Shown here: piece after piece, positions 1 through 5,890 of the stretch
Layout of the letters: every line of letters begins with the position of its first letter
How positions within the stretch are numbered: position 1 is the stretch's first letter
Source: an uncultured Moraxella sp.
Lineage (GTDB): Bacteria; Pseudomonadota; Gammaproteobacteria; Pseudomonadales; Moraxellaceae
NCBI GenBank assembly: GCA_937975585.1
Contig: CALJUC010000056.1
Span: forward strand, 1 to 8,212
Length of the DNA: 8,212 nt
Reading direction: 5' to 3'
Notes under the pieces: model-generated
Databases searched by the model: none
The model's input: the letters and a program-made list of their open reading frames with translations, nothing else
Told to the model about the DNA's origin: nothing
Position numbers and translations under genes: made by a program

Positions 1-55
1 ACTCTTGACCTCACGATTATGAGTCGTGCGCTCTAACCAGCTGAGCTACATCGCC
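1..55 (-). tRNA. Elongator tRNA-Met (anticodon CAT), 3' part cut off by window edge
   Basis: Read on the minus strand from 55 downward, the sequence gives a 7-nt acceptor arm GGCGATG, then TA, a D-arm with GCTC/GAGC stem, and an anticodon arm with stem CACGA/TCGTG around the loop CTCATAA. The anticodon CAT corresponds to plus bases 19-21. The layout matches bacterial elongator tRNA-Met, with a paired first base in the acceptor. A tRNA-Ile2 (CAT, lysidine-modified) is an alternative that the anticodon alone cannot exclude. The T-arm and 3' acceptor strand lie left of base 1, so pairing of the acceptor and the CCA end cannot be checked. Confidence 0.93.
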
Positions 56-61
56 CTTTCA

Positions 62-76
62 GGACAGTTAGTGTCC
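62..76 (-). other. Small hairpin in the tRNA-Met leader
   Basis: GGACA (62-66) and TGTCC (72-76) are perfect 5-bp inverted arms around a 5-nt loop. The element lies between the predicted transcription start (about 85) and the mature tRNA 5' end (55), only 6 nt from the latter. In the precursor RNA it would form a stem just before the RNase P cleavage site. A role in processing is inference; a stem this short can occur by chance. Confidence 0.35.
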
Positions 77-91
77 GTCTTGTGGTGGCAT

Positions 92-120
92 ATTATGCGT
101 ATTTCACCCCTACTCGTCAA
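92..120 (-). promoter_or_regulatory. Sigma70-type promoter of tRNA-Met
   Basis: On the minus strand -35 TTGACG (120-115) is followed by exactly 17 bp and -10 CATAAT (97-92), each a 5/6 match to consensus. The transcription start would be near 85, giving a leader of about 30 nt before the tRNA. The spacing, the match quality and the position in front of a stable RNA gene all support the call. A-tracts lie directly upstream. Confidence 0.8.
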
Positions 121-164
121 GGGTAAAAATCATTTTTTTGCACTTTTTTTGCATTTTTTTATTT
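121..164 (-). promoter_or_regulatory. Phased A-tracts / UP-element-like region behind the tRNA promoter
   Basis: Three runs of exactly seven T on the plus strand (A7 on the minus strand) lie at 133-139, 144-150 and 154-160. Their centres are 11 and 10 bp apart, close to one helical turn. They occupy about -48 to -75 relative to the predicted tRNA start, and an A/T-rich ATGATTTTTA-like segment joins them to the -35 box. A-tracts phased with the helix bend DNA, and AT-rich UP elements in this position bind the RNA polymerase alpha C-terminal domain. The arrangement is seen directly; the function is inferred. Confidence 0.55.
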
Positions 165-195
165 AATCACAGATTTTTATAGTTTTAATAAAAAA

Positions 196-224
196 TTGTC
201 CTAAGTTTTGCCACCTTTTATGAT
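196..224 (+). promoter_or_regulatory. Candidate upstream promoter (P1) of the phoH operon
   Basis: TTGTCC (196-201), a 17-bp spacer and TATGAT (219-224) fit a sigma70 promoter. The start would be near 231, giving a leader of about 210 nt before phoH. No gene lies between, so phoH is the natural target. Hexamers are readable; activity is not proven. Confidence 0.5.
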
Positions 225-262
225 AGCCAGACAAAAACTTGTTTTTATTCGGTAGATATGAC

Positions 263-290
263 TTGAAATTTCCCCTAGATTTCCCATAAT
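263..290 (+). promoter_or_regulatory. Candidate downstream promoter (P2) of the phoH operon
   Basis: TTGAAA (263-268) and CATAAT (285-290) are each 5/6 matches to consensus, with a 16-bp spacer. The start would fall near 297, giving a leader of about 145 nt. It forms a tandem pair with the element at 196-224; either or both may be used. The palindromes at 298-314 sit right at this start. Confidence 0.45.
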
Positions 291-297
291 AACAGAA

Positions 298-314
298 CAT
301 CATGATGAATCATC
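298..314. repeat. Overlapping palindromes at the P2 start site
   Basis: CATCATGATG (298-307) is a perfect 10-bp palindrome. It overlaps GATGA-A-TCATC (304-314), a second perfect dyad with a single central base. Together they cover the predicted start of the nearer phoH promoter, where an operator could act. I do not recognise the site as a known regulator's box. Confidence 0.3.
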
Positions 315-379
315 GCTATCTTCTGTCATCTGTTTTTCATATTGGCCACCCACACTAGACGTTAAATCAGTAGGGACTA

Positions 380-396
380 GGCAAGACATACTTGCC
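380..396 (+). other. Stem-loop in the phoH leader
   Basis: GGCAAG (380-385) and CTTGCC (391-396) form a perfect 6-bp stem with four G-C pairs around the 5-nt loop ACATA. No T-run follows, so it is not an intrinsic terminator. It ends 30 nt before the phoH ribosome-binding site and would be part of the leader from either candidate promoter. A role in mRNA stability or translation control is possible but unproven. Confidence 0.4.
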
Positions 397-426
397 ACAC
401 TCACCAATTAAAACATACAACGCGAT

Positions 427-434
427 AAAAGGAA
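427..434 (+). promoter_or_regulatory. Ribosome-binding site that fixes the TTG start of phoH
   Basis: AAAAGGAA lies 6 nt before the TTG at 441. No in-frame ATG occurs until about codon 171, inside the ATPase domain, so this purine run is what supports the rare TTG initiation codon. Confidence 0.75.
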
Positions 435-440
435 CATCAC

Positions 441-1616
441 TTGAGCGATACCATTAGCCGAACCATTGATTTATCTCATCTTTCTACTCAACAACTTAAA
501 ACACTGCTTGGTGAATATAATAATCACATCAAATATTTAGAACATCGCCTTGGCATTCATATCCACCAACATAAAACCAACTTTGTGCTGTCCGGTGATT
601 TTGAGCCGGTTGAGCGTGGCGAGCGTATCTTGACGCTACTTGCTGACGAGGTTGAAACACGCGATCTTATCACCCCAGAGGATTTACATATTTTGGTACA
701 GACCAGTTTTAAACGTGAAGATGATCAAACCCCTGCGCCTGTTGCTGCGCCAACCAAGGCTGTTCAAGACGACCAGAACGACAGCAGCGATTATACCCCG
801 ATTAGCTTACGCACACGTAAAGGAAAAATCATTCCTCGCGGCTACAACCAACAGCAATATGTCAAAAAAATCTTAACCTCTGACGTGTCATTTGGCGTTG
901 GCCCTGCCGGTACTGGTAAAACTTACTTGGCGGTCGCCTGTGCGGTGGATATGCTTGAGCGTAATGAAATTGAGCGTATTTTGCTGGTGCGTCCTGCGGT
1001 CGAAGCCGGTGAAAAACTGGGCTTTTTGCCGGGTGATTTGACCCAAAAAATCGACCCGTATCTACGCCCACTTTATGATGCTTTATATGAAATGCTTGGC
1101 TTTGAAAAAGTCGGCAAAATGCTTGAGCGTCAGATTATCGAAGTTGCCCCACTTGCCTACATGCGTGGTCGTACCTTGAATAACTCGTTTGTCATCTTGG
1201 ATGAGGCGCAAAACACCACCCCTGAACAGATGAAAATGTTCTTAACCCGTTTGGGCTTTGGTTCACGCGCGGTGATTACGGGTGATATGTCACAGGTAGA
1301 CTTACCGCGTGGCACGCAGTCTGGCTTACGTCAGGCATTGCAGATTTTGACCCCGATTGATGAAATTCATATCACCTACTTTGATAGTAAAGACGTGGTA
1401 CGTCATCAGTTGGTACAAAAAATCGTCCAAGCCTATGACATCTTTGACGAAGAACAAGAAGCGGAAAAACTTGCGAAAAAACAAGCGCGCCTTGCTGAAG
1501 AAGCGGAAAAACTGGCGCAGCAACAAGCGTTGCACCAAGCCGAGCAAAATGCCCTACTGAGTAAAATCGCAGGTACATTGACCAGTGGTAAACCTGAACC
1601 ATCGACTGGGGAATAA
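441..1616 (+). CDS. phoH: PhoH-like (PhoL/YbeZ type) ATPase
   Basis: Predicted cytoplasmic P-loop ATPase of the PhoH family (391 aa), the usual partner of the rRNA endonuclease YbeY, encoded next. Residues 1-90 match the small N-terminal domain of PhoL/YbeZ proteins. The ATPase core shows Walker A GPAGTGKT (154-161), the VRPAVEAGEKLGFLPGD segment (183-199), Walker B VILDEAQN (251-258) and ITGDMSQVDLP (279-289). The tail from about 336 is an Ala/Glu/Lys/Gln-rich predicted coiled coil in which AEKLA recurs; E. coli YbeZ is somewhat shorter, so this looks like an extension. The TTG start is chosen because a Shine-Dalgarno run precedes it and the N-terminal domain is complete from there. The stop overlaps the ybeY start (TAATG), implying translational coupling. 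Family identity is certain; the exact biochemical role of PhoL with YbeY is known only in outline. Confidence 0.96.
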   Translation: MSDTISRTIDLSHLSTQQLKTLLGEYNNHIKYLEHRLGIHIHQHKTNFVLSGDFEPVERGERILTLLADEVETRDLITPEDLHILVQTSFKREDDQTPAPVAAPTKAVQDDQNDSSDYTPISLRTRKGKIIPRGYNQQQYVKKILTSDVSFGVGPAGTGKTYLAVACAVDMLERNEIERILLVRPAVEAGEKLGFLPGDLTQKIDPYLRPLYDALYEMLGFEKVGKMLERQIIEVAPLAYMRGRTLNNSFVILDEAQNTTPEQMKMFLTRLGFGSRAVITGDMSQVDLPRGTQSGLRQALQILTPIDEIHITYFDSKDVVRHQLVQKIVQAYDIFDEEQEAEKLAKKQARLAEEAEKLAQQQALHQAEQNALLSKIAGTLTSGKPEPSTGE

Positions 1617-2191
1617 TGGTGAGCGATTTAACCCCTAATGAGGTAAAGCCAACGGTGGTGATTAGCTTTAGCGATGCGTTGCTTGAGCAGTCGGACTTTG
1701 CCGCGATTGAGCCCTTTTATCAAGCCGAGCAACTTGTGACCATCGTGTCACAAGTTTTGGTATTTTTGGCAGCACATCAAGATATTGCCCTACCGGAGCG
1801 TTTGGCTGATGCCTTATTTGCCAAGCCTAGCGAAGTCGAAGTCTATATCACTGAGCCAGTGGAAGCGCGTGAGATTAACTTAGAAGCGCGCAACAAGGAC
1901 TATGCGACCAACATCTTATCCTACCCCAGTGAATTGCCTGAAGCGGTGATAGCGTTATTGCCAAGCTTGTCATTGGGCGAGTTGGTGATTTGCCATGAGG
2001 TGGTGGCCAAGCAAGCCGAGGAACAAGGAAAGACGGTAAACGCACACCTTACCCATCTATTAGTACATGGTGTCTTGCATTTGCTTGGCTTTGACCATGA
2101 GCTTGGACAAGCCGAGCAAGATGAGATGGAGAGTATCGAAATTGCGGTACTTGCCAAATTGGGTATTGATAACCCATACCTCACGGACTAG
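1616..2191 (+). CDS. ybeY: Endoribonuclease YbeY (rRNA maturation factor)
   Basis: Metal-dependent single-strand endoribonuclease acting in 16S rRNA 3'-end maturation and late 70S ribosome quality control. The zinc signature HGVLHLLGFDH (151-161) is intact, with His151, His155 and His161 as ligands, and the conserved region RNKDYATNILSYP (92-104) precedes it. At 191 aa it is longer than E. coli YbeY (about 155 aa); the extra residues are mainly at the N-terminus and around 60-85. The ATG at 1616 shares its A with the phoH stop codon, and GGGGAA (1608-1613) sits just upstream. A GTG at 1619 has better spacing from this run and could be the true first codon, removing one residue. Pairing with phoH is the standard proteobacterial arrangement. 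Confidence 0.96.
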   Translation: MVSDLTPNEVKPTVVISFSDALLEQSDFAAIEPFYQAEQLVTIVSQVLVFLAAHQDIALPERLADALFAKPSEVEVYITEPVEAREINLEARNKDYATNILSYPSELPEAVIALLPSLSLGELVICHEVVAKQAEEQGKTVNAHLTHLLVHGVLHLLGFDHELGQAEQDEMESIEIAVLAKLGIDNPYLTD

Positions 2192-2222
2192 ACTTGTCTT
2201 TATCACGCCGACCTTTCATTAA

Positions 2223-3152
2223 GTGAAATTTGACATGCCAACTGTGATTAAATCCGAATATGTGATTAGCAAGATGGACTGCCCATCTGAAGTCTCGCTA
2301 ATTCGGATGCAGTTGGCACCGCTTGACGACATCATCGATTTGGCGTTTGATGTGCCCAATCGTAAGTTATGGGTGACTCAGCAAGCAGCATCCGATATAG
2401 CCGATTTTAAACCGATTGTATTACCCTTGACCCAAGCACTAGACGAACTCAATCTTGGCAGTCAATGGCAGCATAGCGATATCGTGACACCAACCGATGC
2501 GTCTGGTGGTATAACCACAACCAATGTGTCCGACACCCAAGCGGCTCAGCAACAACAACGCACCTTGCTATGGTGGGTACTGGCGATTAATGCTGAGTTT
2601 TTTGTACTGGAGTTGTTGGTCGGTTGGTTTGCTAATTCGATGGGTGTGATTGCCGATAGTTTGGACATGCTCGCTGACAGCTTAGTGTACGGGATGAGTT
2701 TGTTCGTGGTTGGTGCCGCAGCGATACAGCAAAAACGCGTTGCCCGTTATGCCGGTTGGTTGCAGTTGCTATTGGCAGGTTTGGGCTTTTTTGAGGTCAT
2801 TCGCCGGTTTATCAACCATGAAACCTTGCCTGACCCGTGGCTGATGATTGGCGTATCGTTACTCGCGCTAATTGGCAATGCAACATGTCTATATTTATTG
2901 CAAAAAACCGCCAAACCGACTCAGGCACCGGATGCTGCTCCTAGCAATATGACAACGAATGACGCTGCGCCCGCACATTTAACCGCCAGTATGATCTTTA
3001 CTTCCAATGATATTATTGTCAATCTAGGGGTCATAGTGGCTGCGTTATTGGTGTGGTGGCTCGGCTCACCACTACCGGATTTGCTGATTGGTGGCTTGGT
3101 GTTTATACTGGTACTTCGCGGCGCAATTCGTATTTTGGCCTTGGGTAAATAA
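2223..3152 (+). CDS. CDF-like cation transporter with degenerate N-terminal HMA-like domain
   Basis: Predicted inner-membrane protein related to cation diffusion facilitators, which export divalent metals such as Zn, Cd, Co or Fe. Residues 10-80 resemble a heavy-metal-associated fold, but the usual CxxC is replaced by C20-P-S-E23 in KMDCPSE. After a polar linker (85-112) about six membrane segments follow: roughly 115-136, 141-164, 176-196, 205-226, 256-279 and 284-305. The second carries D145-SLDMLA-D152, the place where CDF proteins have their (H/D)xxxD metal ligands. The fifth has Asp263, with Phe259 where many CDFs have His. The 227-255 loop is Ala/Pro/Asn/Thr-rich instead of His-rich, and the protein stops after the last membrane segment without the cytoplasmic C-terminal domain. 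Start is uncertain: GTG 2223 or ATG 2235, neither with a clear Shine-Dalgarno. The substrate cannot be read from the sequence. Confidence 0.8.
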   Translation: MKFDMPTVIKSEYVISKMDCPSEVSLIRMQLAPLDDIIDLAFDVPNRKLWVTQQAASDIADFKPIVLPLTQALDELNLGSQWQHSDIVTPTDASGGITTTNVSDTQAAQQQQRTLLWWVLAINAEFFVLELLVGWFANSMGVIADSLDMLADSLVYGMSLFVVGAAAIQQKRVARYAGWLQLLLAGLGFFEVIRRFINHETLPDPWLMIGVSLLALIGNATCLYLLQKTAKPTQAPDAAPSNMTTNDAAPAHLTASMIFTSNDIIVNLGVIVAALLVWWLGSPLPDLLIGGLVFILVLRGAIRILALGK

Positions 3153-3191
3153 TTTTCTCAATGGCTGTACTTTGATTAATATGATACTTAC

Positions 3192-4289
3192 ATGAAATCT
3201 ACTACTCACTTTAGCTCACCGATTGGCATCATCTATGCCGGTGGCACGTTTGGCAGCTATGGTCAACCATTGGCTAGTCTACATTCGGATACGTTTTTAC
3301 CACTTTTGACGAAGATTTTGGATAGTCATTTTGCTAGTTATCCCAACCACGCTGAACAGCCGGTTGATTGGCAGATTTTGCCCAATACCGTGGTCAAAGA
3401 TAGCAGTCAGTTAACCCCAGCTGACTTTGCCGAATTTTATCAGTTGATTGTGACGGCGATGCAAAGCGGTCTACGCCAGTTTGTGCTAATTACTGGCACA
3501 GATACGTTAAGTTATTTAGCGGCATTTTTGGCCGAGGCGTTTGCCAGCTCAAATACCTGTATCATCGTTACGGGTGCTATGCAGCCTTTATTGGATAGTA
3601 GCGTGTTAACCGACTATGTGGTCAATCCAAACAGCGATGCCACACAAAACCTATTTGACGCCTGTAAACTCGCCCGCCATGGCGAGGCCGGTGTGCGAGT
3701 GACATTTTCTGGTGAAAATTGGCCCGCGCAAACCGTACAAAAAATCCATAGCCATGATATGCTAGCCTTTGTCGGTCATCATCGAGCGGGTTACCCGGCC
3801 AATAGCTATACCGACAAAATGACGACAACGCAACACGCGCATTGGCTTGCCGACAAAGTGGAAGCGTTAAGTATGGTTCAACAAGCCTTGGCACAGGCAA
3901 AAATTGCCACGCTATACTTGACACCGATGTCGGGTGAGCAGTTAGCCTTACAATTACAAGTGCTGCTCGCAACACAGCCGGACGCCATTATTATCCTAGG
4001 TTTTGGTGCAGGTAACGTGCCAGAATCAACAGACGTCAAACAACAACTTAAACAGGCCAAAGCACAAGGTTGTTTGGTGGCGATTAGCACCCAAAGCGCG
4101 TATGGTGGAGTTAGCGCAAGCTACCAAGCTGGTGCTTGGCTCACGGAGTGTGATGTACTCACCACGGGGCGTTTGACCGTACCGGCAATTTTTGCCCGTC
4201 TGCTATGGCTTACGGCCAATTATGAGGCGCCTAGCCGACGTCGCCAACGCTGGAATCACGTCCTCAAAGACACCTATACCGTTGCCTAA
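3192..4289 (+). CDS. Asparaginase-family amidohydrolase
   Basis: Probable L-asparaginase-type enzyme (asparagine to aspartate and ammonia), 365 aa, without a signal peptide and so cytoplasmic. The first catalytic signature is YAGGTFGS (15-22) with nucleophile Thr19. The second is VLITGTDTLSY (98-108), with the Thr103-Asp104 pair. KDSSQLTP (69-76) matches the substrate-binding Ser-Gln region, and TGAM (127-130) and GFGAGNVP (270-277) are further family segments. The active-site Lys of type II enzymes is not obvious in the CKLARHGEAGV region (158-168), so its placement needs an alignment. The C-terminus carries a short basic patch SRRRQR. The ATG at 3192 has no good Shine-Dalgarno. It lies 39 bases after the transporter gene and 23 before truA, so is probably cotranscribed. 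The family is clear; preference for asparagine over another amide is not proven. Confidence 0.88.
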   Translation: MKSTTHFSSPIGIIYAGGTFGSYGQPLASLHSDTFLPLLTKILDSHFASYPNHAEQPVDWQILPNTVVKDSSQLTPADFAEFYQLIVTAMQSGLRQFVLITGTDTLSYLAAFLAEAFASSNTCIIVTGAMQPLLDSSVLTDYVVNPNSDATQNLFDACKLARHGEAGVRVTFSGENWPAQTVQKIHSHDMLAFVGHHRAGYPANSYTDKMTTTQHAHWLADKVEALSMVQQALAQAKIATLYLTPMSGEQLALQLQVLLATQPDAIIILGFGAGNVPESTDVKQQLKQAKAQGCLVAISTQSAYGGVSASYQAGAWLTECDVLTTGRLTVPAIFARLLWLTANYEAPSRRRQRWNHVLKDTYTVA

Positions 4290-4312
4290 TTTTTAAAAAG
4301 ATTGATTGTTTT

Positions 4313-5125
4313 ATGACAGAAACCCTGCAAACGTATGCCATCGGCATCGAATTTATTGGTACGCAATACCGTGGTTGGCAACGTCAACAAGAGGTTGGCA
4401 GTATTCAAGAGCATCTTGAAGCCGTGTTTAGCAAAATCGCCAATGAGCCGATTGAAGTGATTGCCGCGGGTCGTACCGATGCTGGTGTCCATGCGTCAAA
4501 CATGATTGCCCACTTTACCACCCATGCGAATCGTGAGCCGTATAACTGGTTACGCGCTAGTAATAGCCTATTACCACCTGATATCGCAGTGCGTTGGCTT
4601 GTGCCGATGCCAAGCGATTTTCACGCCCGTTTTAAGGCGATTGCGCGCCGTTATCGTTATGTGACGCTTAACCAACCCTATCGTCCAGCAATTTTGAACG
4701 GTCAAGTGACCCACGAATATGCCAAGCTTGATATCGCTGCCATGCAGCAAGCGGTCAAAAGCCTAGTCGGCACTCATAACTTTACCAGCTTTCGCGCCTC
4801 CGCCTGTCAGTCAAACCAGCCGGTACGCAATGTACATTTTGCCAACTTAGTCACACATGGCGACTTATTGGTGCTAGATATCCAAGCTGATGGTTTTTTA
4901 CATCATATGGTACGCAATATCATGGGTAGTTTGTTTGCCATTGGGCGTGGTGAACAATCTGTTGATTGGTTAACGGCGCTATTATTGGCAGAAAATCGCA
5001 ACCTTGCCGCACCAACGGCTTCGGCAGATGGACTTTACTTTATCAATGCCCTCTATCCTGAAAAATTTCAGCAATTACTGCCACAAGTGCGTTTATCTCC
5101 GGTTTGGTTAACCTTACCCGACTAA
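4313..5125 (+). CDS. truA: tRNA pseudouridine(38-40) synthase TruA
   Basis: Cytoplasmic enzyme that isomerises uridine to pseudouridine at positions 38, 39 and 40 of the tRNA anticodon arm. At 270 aa it has the length of E. coli TruA. The N-terminal IGIEFIGTQYRGWQRQ (10-25) is characteristic, and the catalytic motif GRTDAGVHA (53-61) holds nucleophile Asp56. Other conserved segments are FHARFKAIARRYRY (103-116) with its active-site Tyr, GTHNFTSFRAS (153-163), and FLHHMVRNIMG (195-205). The ATG at 4313 is preceded only by a weak purine run (AAAAAG at about 4295-4300), so translation may rely on coupling to the upstream gene. Neighbouring asparaginase and infA genes are on the same strand. Confidence 0.97.
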   Translation: MTETLQTYAIGIEFIGTQYRGWQRQQEVGSIQEHLEAVFSKIANEPIEVIAAGRTDAGVHASNMIAHFTTHANREPYNWLRASNSLLPPDIAVRWLVPMPSDFHARFKAIARRYRYVTLNQPYRPAILNGQVTHEYAKLDIAAMQQAVKSLVGTHNFTSFRASACQSNQPVRNVHFANLVTHGDLLVLDIQADGFLHHMVRNIMGSLFAIGRGEQSVDWLTALLLAENRNLAAPTASADGLYFINALYPEKFQQLLPQVRLSPVWLTLPD

Positions 5126-5167
5126 CGCTTTCACAATGCGTTATCCTATAGGCGTCCGATTAAAAAG

Positions 5168-5196
5168 TTGCGATTGGCAGGCTAGAAGCGTATAAT
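5168..5196 (+). promoter_or_regulatory. Promoter of infA
   Basis: TTGCGA (5168-5173), a 17-bp spacer and a perfect TATAAT (5191-5196) make a strong sigma70-type promoter. The start would be near 5203, giving a leader of about 35 nt. It lies wholly in the 112-base gap between truA and infA, which allows infA expression independent of the upstream operon. Confidence 0.8.
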
Positions 5197-5226
5197 ACAA
5201 CGTTAAATTTTTATTTTTTCTTAATT

Positions 5227-5232
5227 AAAAGG
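5227..5232 (+). promoter_or_regulatory. Ribosome-binding site of infA
   Basis: AAAAGG ends 5 nt before the infA ATG at 5238 and supports that start, which also agrees with the invariant MAKxD N-terminus of IF-1. Confidence 0.7.
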
Positions 5233-5237
5233 CTATT

Positions 5238-5459
5238 ATGGCAAAGAAAGATGATGTAATCGAATTTGAAGGCGAAGTGGTCGACACCTTGCCAAATACC
5301 CTATTTAAAGTGCGCCTAGAAAATGGCCACGAAATCATTGCCCATATCTCTGGCAAAATGCGTAAAAACTACATTCGTATTTTGACGGGTGACAAAGTTA
5401 AGGTTGAAATGACCCCTTATGACTTGTCAAAAGGCCGTATTACTTATCGCGGTCGTTAA
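5238..5459 (+). CDS. infA: Translation initiation factor IF-1
   Basis: Small ribosomal A-site-binding initiation factor (73 aa; E. coli 72 aa) made of a single S1/OB fold. The sequence is nearly superimposable on E. coli IF-1, including TLPNTLFKVRLENGH (17-31), HISGKMRKNYIRILTGDKV (36-54) and TPYDLSKGRI (59-68). The one-residue difference lies near the N-terminus. It has its own promoter and Shine-Dalgarno sequence, and a hairpin terminator about 100 bases past its stop, so it is probably monocistronic with some readthrough from truA possible. Confidence 0.99.
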   Translation: MAKKDDVIEFEGEVVDTLPNTLFKVRLENGHEIIAHISGKMRKNYIRILTGDKVKVEMTPYDLSKGRITYRGR

Positions 5460-5557
5460 TATTTAGCGCAGTTACTAGCGTCATATAGATATTTCGCGTA
5501 TTGATTAAATGCATATGACAAAATTCTGCTTTCTTACTTAATAAAAACTTATTTAAT

Positions 5558-5592
5558 AAAAAAACCATAACATTTGTTGTTATGGTTTTTTT
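5558..5592. terminator. Intrinsic terminator after infA
   Basis: CCATAACA (5565-5572) and TGTTATGG (5578-5585) form an 8-bp stem with a 5-nt loop, flanked by A7 (5558-5564) and T7 (5586-5592), which can extend the stem. The T-run gives Rho-independent termination for infA; the A-run on the left makes it symmetric, so it would also work on leftward transcription. It lies about 100 nt after the infA stop. Confidence 0.85.
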
Positions 5593-5674
5593 ATGCATAA
5601 ATAAAAGATACAATACAAGTCAATATAGAAAACTCATCAGTTAGCAATTTTCTACTAAGATTGTAATACATGGG

Positions 5675-5703
5675 TTGCTAAACTGTATCAACTTAATTAT
5701 TCT
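5675..5703 (+). promoter_or_regulatory. Weak candidate promoter for the porin gene
   Basis: TTGCTA (5675-5680), a 17-bp spacer and TATTCT (5698-5703) each match 4/6 consensus bases. If used, the leader would be about 185 nt. It is the best spaced pair I found in the gap, but matches of this quality are expected by chance in AT-rich DNA. Confidence 0.2.
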
Positions 5704-5883
5704 AAGGCTTATGACCTAACGCACGATAGGATAGGTTTTGCCTTAATGGTATTTTTATAGACCTCAATGGCAAAAACTCATTCCATACGGATTATTATCG
5801 TGGTTAGTTATCGCTAGCCAACGCTAAACTAAGCCTCGCTTATCAACTGTTGGATGGATTTTGGTTAATTTAAGTCTATGTAA

Positions 5884-5890
5884 AAGGGAG
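5884..5890 (+). promoter_or_regulatory. Ribosome-binding site that fixes the porin start at 5897
   Basis: AAGGGAG ends 6 nt before ATG 5897. It favours that ATG over the in-frame TTG at 5861, whose 12 extra residues would also spoil the signal peptide. Confidence 0.85.

Larger units (their letters stand above)
56..440. other. Intergenic region between tRNA-Met and phoH
   Basis: This 385-base gap holds no supportable coding region. From left to right it contains the tRNA leader hairpin, the leftward tRNA promoter, the phased A-tracts, two candidate rightward phoH promoters (196-224 and 263-290), overlapping palindromes at 298-314, a GC-rich hairpin at 380-396 and the phoH ribosome-binding site. 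The left half is very AT-rich with homopolymer T and A runs; the right half has more balanced composition, consistent with a transcribed leader. Confidence 0.7.

Noticed and set aside
233..246. AAAAAC-TT-GTTTTT dyad as an RNA hairpin
   Set aside because: A 2-nt loop is too small to fold without opening pairs, and the arms are nearly all A-T in an AT-rich gap.
3180..3185. TATGAT as a -10 box for the asparaginase gene
   Set aside because: No -35-like hexamer at 16-18 bp upstream, and the start would fall on the initiation codon.
3622..3975. 117-codon minus-strand reading frame inside the asparaginase gene
   Set aside because: Antisense shadow of a well-supported gene, with no ribosome-binding site or recognisable protein features.
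5123..5143. Inverted repeat TAACGC/GCGTTA overlapping the truA stop
   Set aside because: Weak 6-bp stem with a 9-nt loop and no T-run, so not a convincing terminator.
5509..5541. Ten-residue reading frame after infA
   Set aside because: No ribosome-binding site and too short; it ends just before the terminator A-rich region and looks like chance.
5538..5562. Direct repeat TTAATAAAAA twice before the infA terminator
   Set aside because: Low-complexity AT-rich sequence; no functional pattern.
5595..5607. 13-base word GCATAAATAAAAG repeated at 8076-8088
   Set aside because: One shared 13-mer in 8 kb of AT-rich sequence is close to chance expectation, and no flanking identity extends it.
5767..5817. 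Sixteen-residue reading frame in the porin upstream gap
   Set aside because: No Shine-Dalgarno and no leader-peptide features such as codon runs or an attenuator hairpin after it.
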